A stretch of DNA of 64,000 nt from Aminipila sp032051575 (GTDB lineage Bacteria; Bacillota; Clostridia; Peptostreptococcales; Anaerovoracaceae). A program made the translations under genes and the position numbers. Positions 59,286-64,000 of this stretch are shown one piece after another. The DNA lies in contig NZ_DAMBYD010000006.1 in assembly GCF_032051575.1 (NCBI RefSeq), positions 1 to 64,000 of the forward strand, written 5' to 3'. Below the pieces are notes generated by a model. It did not search any database, had not been told where the DNA came from, and worked only from the letters and a program-made list of their open reading frames with translations. Numbering within the stretch: position 1 is the stretch's first letter; the number at the start of each line of letters is the position of its first letter.

Positions 59286-60299
59286 TTAACAGCATCTACA
59301 TTTATTATCTACAGCTATTGCTGAAAGTCTTGCGTTGGTAATAGCAACAGAAGCATCAGTTGTAGCTGTAGTTGCTACTACTGAATAGGTGCAGCATTCA
59401 TTTGAGCAAATGTCACAATCACAAACAAAGAAAGAAAATGTTGAAGTACCAGAAAATCCAGGTGCTGCAGGTGGATCTATTAGAGTTGTAAATGGAACTG
59501 AAAAAACCAACTGTGGCCCAACTGGTATTGGGTTCCGCTGATTATGGCAAAGTTTAAATACCTGGAAGTTTACAACTGTACTATCAATAGTTGTAGGACT
59601 TGAATACTCTATAGTGCTTGTAAATTCAAGCTTTACACATGGATTACATAAGCAGGAAGTATTTAAATTCAAAGTACTAGCGTTAAAAGTAGTACCTTCT
59701 AAAGTACCTGGAACTATGGATATTTGCCCCCCTGGTGTTCCGCATTTTAAAATAGTCTTTTTTTCTTTATTTCTAAGTTTATTACATGGATAACAGTCAT
59801 CATGTTCCGGATTATCTGCAATTGCGGCTAACCTTGCTGCGAAAATTCCAACATTACCAATAATAGGAGTAGATCCACCAACTGAGACAACTATACTATA
59901 GGTACAGCATTCATTTGAACATGAATTACAATCACATACAAAAAATGTGAACATATTAGCAAAAAAAGCTGGTATCGATTGAGTAAAAGAAAATTGTGGA
60001 CCAACCGGAATTGGTAGTTGATTATTACAAGACTTGTATAATTGAAAGTTTAAAGTCCCTTGAAAAAGTGTTCCAATTATATTAGATGAAAACTCAAGTA
60101 ACTTACATGAATTACAAAATTTAGAGTTGTCTAGAGTGATAGTTGCGGCAGGTAAAGAAGTTCCTATGCTCGCACCATTAAATAATAATGCTTGGCCAAC
60201 CTCTCCGCATTTTAGTATTTGTCTAAATGAGTTACTGCTATTATTGCCATTTTCATAATCATCCTTAAAATTATCTTTTGATGATAAATTCATATTCAT
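59286..60299 (-). CDS. Tandem DUF4489 cysteine-rich protein
   Basis: 337 residues with two DUF4489 copies (about 27-160 and 180-335). Each has ILKCG, a CxxC pair (FCNSCKLLEF, LCNPCVKLEF), a QLYKSCNNQLPIPVGPQ-type stretch, and FFVCDCxxCSNECCTYSIVV. The C-terminus adds CRCC. No signal peptide. DUF4489 is clostridial with no assigned function; the regular Cys groups suggest metal binding or disulfide cross-linking, and the coat-like composition would suit a spore or surface layer role. GGGAGGAG precedes the ATG. Confidence 0.8.
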   Translation of the reverse strand: MNMNLSSKDNFKDDYENGNNSSNSFRQILKCGEVGQALLFNGASIGTSLPAATITLDNSKFCNSCKLLEFSSNIIGTLFQGTLNFQLYKSCNNQLPIPVGPQFSFTQSIPAFFANMFTFFVCDCNSCSNECCTYSIVVSVGGSTPIIGNVGIFAARLAAIADNPEHDDCYPCNKLRNKEKKTILKCGTPGGQISIVPGTLEGTTFNASTLNLNTSCLCNPCVKLEFTSTIEYSSPTTIDSTVVNFQVFKLCHNQRNPIPVGPQLVFSVPFTTLIDPPAAPGFSGTSTFSFFVCDCDICSNECCTYSVVATTATTDASVAITNARLSAIAVDNKCRCC

Positions 60300-60510
60300 A
60301 TTTATTTACTCCTCCCAATTCAATTTAACAGTGCTATGTACTATAAAGGACAGATTAATGGAGTAAGTAAGCTATTTATTTACCTAATATACAATATGAC
60401 ATAAATGAATAAAGGTGATTATTAATGCTATTATTTTTTTATAGACAAAAGTATCTTGTACATTTCGCCCCATTTTAAAAGGGCAAAAACCGTCGTTAAA
60501 CCACCACTGG

Positions 60511-61074
60511 CTAGAATCCGTTCTCCCTATTTATGTAAACACTCAAAGACTCTAACTCCTGAAGTTGTATCTTGTCCTCAGTCAAATCTCCTGCTTCAAA
60601 AGCACATATAGATTTATTGAAAATGAGACTCCAGCCAAAATAGTTACAAATACATTCAAATTGGCTACCAATCAATTTATATTCCAGATCATCTAAAGAG
60701 GCTTCACCAATTGCAATAACTCCAAATTTTTTCTTTTGCTGGCGGAGCTGATTTTCCTTAGAATATAATTTATCAATTACCGTTTTCAACTGGGAACTAA
60801 TTCCCCAATAATAAACAGGTGTTCCTAAAATAATCATATCTGCATCAACGATTTTTTGAACAATTTTGAAGCTGTCATCAGTCATTACACAATTGCCATC
60901 GTTTTTTCTACAAGAATCACAATTCGTGCAGCCTCTGAGCTCTAAATCTGCCACGTTAAATAGTTCTATTTGAGCTTCTTGGACATTAAATTGGATACCT
61001 TTGATAATTTGATTTAGAGCTGTCCCCGTGTTTCCGTTAATCCGAGGGCTACCATTTAATAATAAAATTTTCAT
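60511..61074 (-). CDS. Flavodoxin-fold NAD(P)H oxidoreductase / iron-sulfur flavoprotein-like
   Basis: About 187 residues from ATG 61074, with AGGAAGG 7 nt upstream. Begins with an FMN P-loop (LLLNGSPRINGNTGTAL), then CTNCDSCRKNDGNC, a compact Cys cluster as in iron-sulfur flavoproteins, and MIILGTPVYYWGISSQLKTVIDKLYS, the second FMN loop. Likely an FMN-dependent reductase of quinones or small electrophiles, or an Fe-S flavoprotein. Follows the mu-crystallin-type gene by 94 bp. Confidence 0.8.
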   Translation of the reverse strand: MKILLLNGSPRINGNTGTALNQIIKGIQFNVQEAQIELFNVADLELRGCTNCDSCRKNDGNCVMTDDSFKIVQKIVDADMIILGTPVYYWGISSQLKTVIDKLYSKENQLRQQKKKFGVIAIGEASLDDLEYKLIGSQFECICNYFGWSLIFNKSICAFEAGDLTEDKIQLQELESLSVYINRENGF

Positions 61075-61168
61075 AAACAATCCTTCCTTTTATATAAATT
61101 TAACCTAAAGTTCTTACAATCTTTGAAAGTTCTTTTATTGATGGAATAATTCGGCTCACCCTTTCTAA

Positions 61169-62155
61169 TTAAATGAATTCGAAATACTTTCCTAAACCCT
61201 TTTTCTTTGCTATTTCATATACCTGCGCTGCAGTAACATTATCCTGAATTCCCATTCCAGTAGTATCAAAGATGGTGATTTCATCGTCGCTTTCCCTTAA
61301 TGGCTTGTTGCCCAATAAAAGTTCTCCTATTTCTGCATAAATATCACTTTCTTTGATAATTCCTGAAATAATTGCATTTCTAGTTTCACCTCTGCTAATA
61401 CATTGTGCAATACTATCATTTACAATCTTTGCTCCTTTAAAGATTTCAGGATCCCATTCATTTTTTCCAGCCATATCTGCGCCTACTGCTACAATATGCG
61501 TTCCTGGCTTAACCAAAGATTTATCTACTAAATACTTCTTTGATGGGGTTGTGGAAATGGCAATATCTGCATCCTTCATAGCTTGTTCTGGTGTATCACA
61601 TATAATTACTTTTACCTTAGTGTTTCGTTCTACATATTCTTTATATTTAGGCAGTTCTTCTGTATATTCGCTATAGACCCTAATTTCCTGTATGTTCATT
61701 ACCTGACATAAGGCATAAATCTGCATTCTTGCTTGCCCACCAGCGCCAAACACTGCTACCACCTTAGAGTCTTTTCTGGCTAGTAATTTTGATGAAATAG
61801 CCCCTGCCGCACCAGTTCTGATTCCAGTAATTAAACTACCATCCATAATACAAAGAGGTGCACCATTCCTGCCATCAAATAGAAGTATTGTTCCAATCAT
61901 TGTAGGAAGTTCATTATTTTTTCCGTTATCGTAAAATCCTGATGCAATCTTTACCGAAATGCTCTCATTTAATTTGTTATAGCAGGATTTTATATCGGTT
62001 TCCCCATTATTTTCAGGCATTTCCATAGATACAATATCAGGTTGCTGTACTTTTCCTTCATTGTATGAAATATAACCCTGTTCTACAGCGCTGATAACTT
62101 CTTCCATGGATAATGCTTGTTCTACATCTTTTAAACTAAGTAATAAAGTTTTCAT
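61169..62155 (-). CDS. Ornithine cyclodeaminase / mu-crystallin family protein
   Basis: 328 residues. N-terminal substrate part (EVISAVEQGYISYNEGKVQQPD), then the Rossmann motif VAVFGAGGQARMQIYAL at about 128-145, GADMAGKNEWDP and FDTTGMGIQDNVTAAQVYEIAKKKG at the C-terminus. The family includes ornithine cyclodeaminase, alanine dehydrogenase and ketimine reductase. The paired aminotransferase gene suggests that it acts on an imine or keto acid made by that enzyme. It has TAGGAGG 5 nt before the ATG and a hairpin just upstream. Confidence 0.82.
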   Translation of the reverse strand: MKTLLLSLKDVEQALSMEEVISAVEQGYISYNEGKVQQPDIVSMEMPENNGETDIKSCYNKLNESISVKIASGFYDNGKNNELPTMIGTILLFDGRNGAPLCIMDGSLITGIRTGAAGAISSKLLARKDSKVVAVFGAGGQARMQIYALCQVMNIQEIRVYSEYTEELPKYKEYVERNTKVKVIICDTPEQAMKDADIAISTTPSKKYLVDKSLVKPGTHIVAVGADMAGKNEWDPEIFKGAKIVNDSIAQCISRGETRNAIISGIIKESDIYAEIGELLLGNKPLRESDDEITIFDTTGMGIQDNVTAAQVYEIAKKKGLGKYFEFI

Positions 62156-62171
62156 ACTTACCTCCTAGTAC

Positions 62172-62203
62172 CCAAATAAGCTTGACTACTCAAGCTTATT
62201 TGG
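62172..62203. other. Perfect intercistronic hairpin before the mu-crystallin-type gene
   Basis: CCAAATAAGCTTGA/TCAAGCTTATTTGG, 14-bp perfect stem, 4-nt loop, with no T-run. It sits between the two genes and just before the AGGAGG site of the second gene, so an mRNA-stability or ribosome-access role is more likely than termination. Confidence 0.6.
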
Positions 62204-62217
62204 CACTGCACTAATTA

Positions 62218-63342
62218 CTAAACAAATTTTTCTTCAATTAAAAATTCCTCAAATTTTGCTAAACTTTCTGGAACTCCTTTTCGTCCGTATCCCATTCTGA
62301 AATATTGATCATCCATATCATAAATATTGGATGGTAACAACAATACTCCTTTTTTATCAACAGCCATTTGGCAGAATTCTTTAACAGGCATATCAATTAA
62401 AAGCTTATGGTATGCAACTGGTCCACAGGTTATTGCTTTTTTCTCAAATAGATTTGGATATCGATCAAAGAATTCATCAACTAACTTTAAATTCTCTTTA
62501 ATAATGTTCGCACTTCTTTCCAATAATTCATCACTATGCTTAAGCGCAACTTTAGATAAAAATTCAGAAGGTGCTGAATCACAAATACTGGTATAATGTT
62601 TAAATTTAACAACCTTATCTAGTGTTTCATGATCTTTTGTTACCAACCAGCCTACTCTAAGCCCAGCAAGTCCATATGCCTTAGACATTACACCTAACGA
62701 GACACATTTATCATAATGATCAGCCATCCAATCTCTCTTTTCACCATCCATTTCCAGCCCTTTATATACTTCATCTGAGAAAAGATAAATATCATGTCTC
62801 TTACAAATTTCACATAACTGACTCATTTCAGTATTCGTAAAAGTATATCCTGTTGGATTATTAGGAGAATTAATGGCAATTACTTTAGTATTCGTTTTTA
62901 TTAATGCTTCAAGTTCATTAAAATCTACAACCCATTTTTCCCCATTGTCCTTTATATACCACTTAGAAAATTCACAGTTTGGAACTGAATTTGCTACTTC
63001 ATACGCAGACTGATAGTTAGGATACATGGCAATCATATGGTCTCCTTCATTAAGCATTACATTCATATATCCGAAAATAGCCTCTTGTGCGCCGTGAAAA
63101 ACCAGTACATCTTCTGCAGTCATGTTCTTATATAGGGATGCAATTAATTGTCTTAACTCTGGATCTCCCCAGGTTTCAGTATATCCTAGCCATTGATTTA
63201 AATATGCTTCTTCCGAGCCAGGCTCCAAAGAAAGTAATTCCTTAGTTGACATGGATTCACAATCTGATTGAGTTAGTAAATAAGGTGCAGTAAATTCATA
63301 AAGCCCAAAATAACATTCAAGTTTAAAATCGTTAATTTTCAT
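62218..63342 (-). CDS. PLP-dependent class I/II aminotransferase
   Basis: 374 residues. Substrate and PLP motifs: HGAQEAIFGYMNVML, INSPNNPTGYTFTNTEM, the Asp/Tyr pair in LFSDEVYKGLEMDG, the PLP Lys in SKAYGLAGLRVGW and Arg in YFRMGYGRKG. N-terminus short. Forms an operon with the mu-crystallin-type gene 62 bp downstream. Substrate not decided by sequence. Confidence 0.87.
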   Translation of the reverse strand: MKINDFKLECYFGLYEFTAPYLLTQSDCESMSTKELLSLEPGSEEAYLNQWLGYTETWGDPELRQLIASLYKNMTAEDVLVFHGAQEAIFGYMNVMLNEGDHMIAMYPNYQSAYEVANSVPNCEFSKWYIKDNGEKWVVDFNELEALIKTNTKVIAINSPNNPTGYTFTNTEMSQLCEICKRHDIYLFSDEVYKGLEMDGEKRDWMADHYDKCVSLGVMSKAYGLAGLRVGWLVTKDHETLDKVVKFKHYTSICDSAPSEFLSKVALKHSDELLERSANIIKENLKLVDEFFDRYPNLFEKKAITCGPVAYHKLLIDMPVKEFCQMAVDKKGVLLLPSNIYDMDDQYFRMGYGRKGVPESLAKFEEFLIEEKFV

Positions 63343-63489
63343 CTTCCATTCCTCCGTTTTAAAATGTTTTCTCTTAATATTAAGGAAATTATAATTGTTG
63401 GAGCGTCCTCCTTTACTATTTGACTAGATAATATCACGCTTTTATCCTAGAAAATACAACCAAATAAAAAAATAAACCCAACCAATTTA

Positions 63490-63546
63490 CTTTGTAAGTT
63501 GTATAATTCCCCATCTTCGGTTAAAGCATTGGTACTACACAAAAAA
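63490..63546 (-). pseudogene. Relic of a second LUD-domain gene
   Basis: The minus-strand reading gives FLCSTNALTEDGELYNLQS, nearly the same as the LUD gene at 27322-27963 (FLCSTNALTEDGQLYNID). It stays in frame for about 19 codons with no surrounding ORF. Most of the gene is lost. The 63343-63489 stretch between this and the aminotransferase start holds nothing recognisable. Confidence 0.7.
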
Positions 63547-63577
63547 GCACCCAGAACAAGTGTTCTGGGTGCTTTTT
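63547..63577. terminator. Intrinsic terminator, bidirectional
   Basis: GCACCCAGAACA/TGTTCTGGGTGC, perfect 12-bp stem with AG loop, T5 on the plus side and A6 on the minus side. It serves the DUF2680 gene upstream on the minus strand. Confidence 0.85.
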
Positions 63578-63649
63578 GTATTTTTTCTTTAAGGTTTATC
63601 AGCTCTAATTCTAAAATTCATCTGTGATTGAAAATTTCCTTACGTATTA

Positions 63650-64000
63650 CTATTGTACTTGACAAGTTCCGCTGCACTGACCCTGTACCCGCATACCTTG
63701 GCCATTTCCTTGTCCTTTTCCATTCATACCACCAAAACCGGCACCCATTCTTTTCCCAATCATATTACCTGTGCCGTCGCAAGTTGATTGATTTTCTTCA
63801 ATTGCAGTAATGATAGCACCGGCATTTTCCTGAGTCATTAAGCCGGCCTCTACCCTGTCTTCCAAAATGTTTTTCTTAATTTGAACCATCTCCGTCTGAA
63901 ATTCTTCAAGTTTTCCAGCTTCATCCGCAATGGTTCCATAGGTTTTCCCTGTTTCATATCTTTCTGCAGTTACTTCTTCTACCGTCCTACCTGTTACGCC
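63650..64000 (-). CDS. DUF2680-type protein, N-terminus beyond window
   Basis: Frame open to the window edge, 117 codons ending at 63650. Reads ERYETGKTYGTIADEAGKLEE, MTQENAGAIITAIEENQSTCDGTG and a Gly/Met/Gln-rich tail with CSGTC. DUF2680 proteins in clostridia are small secreted or membrane-associated proteins of unknown role. Start and signal peptide lie outside the window. Confidence 0.75.
   Translation of the reverse strand, partial: GVTGRTVEEVTAERYETGKTYGTIADEAGKLEEFQTEMVQIKKNILEDRVEAGLMTQENAGAIITAIEENQSTCDGTGNMIGKRMGAGFGGMNGKGQGNGQGMRVQGQCSGTCQVQ

Noticed and set aside
60460..60500. Terminator at GCCC/GGGC before the flavodoxin-type gene stop
   Set aside because: The stem is only 4 bp with poor flanks.

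Overview
The window is AT-rich DNA from a low-GC Gram-positive anaerobe, most likely a member of class Clostridia. The evidence is a set of clostridial families (DUF4489, DUF2680, PspA, an SLH surface protein, an LPXTG protein with class D sortase, BlaI/BlaR1-type regulation), strong AGGAGG ribosome binding sites, and a 4-hydroxybutyryl-CoA dehydratase-like gene typical of amino-acid or GABA fermenters. Genus cannot be fixed from the sequence. No rRNA, tRNA, CRISPR array, insertion sequence or prophage was seen. Most genes lie on the minus strand.

Layout. 1-4.9 kb: two secreted proteins, one cut by the window edge with an InlB B-type repeat and one with seven Ig-like repeats and a dockerin. 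Both are preceded by the same 11-bp-period direct repeat. 5.0-8.0 kb: a BlaI/BlaR1-like pair with two matched operators, then a lipoprotein. 8.1-14.1 kb: acetyltransferases, an archaeal-type ornithine cyclodeaminase-like enzyme and two glycosyltransferases preceded by an orphan CIRCE promoter. 14.2-19 kb: a dihydrolipoamide dehydrogenase-like enzyme and a PspA operon with two unrecognised coiled-coil partners. 19.1-23.4 kb: a MarR-controlled heterodimeric ABC exporter. 23.4-28.5 kb: NHEJ genes ku-ligD, an Imm5-like gene, a LUD-domain gene and a small membrane protein. 28.6-36.7 kb: a 2,540-residue SLH protein under a cobalamin riboswitch. 36.8-43 kb: a berberine-bridge-type oxidase, a P-type ATPase under a yybP-ykoY (Mn2+) riboswitch, and the AbfD-like dehydratase. 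43-49.6 kb: an ECF sigma/ABC operon and a DUF2812-PadR-WG-repeat operon. 49.7-55.3 kb: a Pro/Glu/Val-repeat secreted protein, an LPXTG protein and its divergent class D sortase. 55.3-64 kb: a broken hydrolase gene, a flavin protein and WYL regulator sharing a perfect operator, a second ECF sigma/anti-sigma-like pair, a tandem DUF4489 protein, a flavodoxin-type reductase, an aminotransferase/mu-crystallin pair, a LUD gene relic and a partial DUF2680 protein.

The most notable system is the cobalamin riboswitch joined to a giant S-layer-type protein. Near its C-terminus this protein carries an alpha-toroid followed by a DUF4430 (transcobalamin C-like) domain, the same order as in animal intrinsic factor and transcobalamin. 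This suggests a cell-wall-bound B12 scavenger made during B12 shortage. Other items worth attention are the orphan CIRCE promoter with its own terminator, the PspA partner genes, and the BlaR1-like protein that lacks a penicillin-binding sensor domain.

Many genes here concern the cell surface and response to envelope or metal stress: two ECF sigma factors, BlaI/BlaR1, PspA, MarR-ABC, PadR, WG-repeat, SLH, LPXTG and dockerin proteins. The window looks like an accessory, surface-oriented part of the chromosome rather than a housekeeping region.
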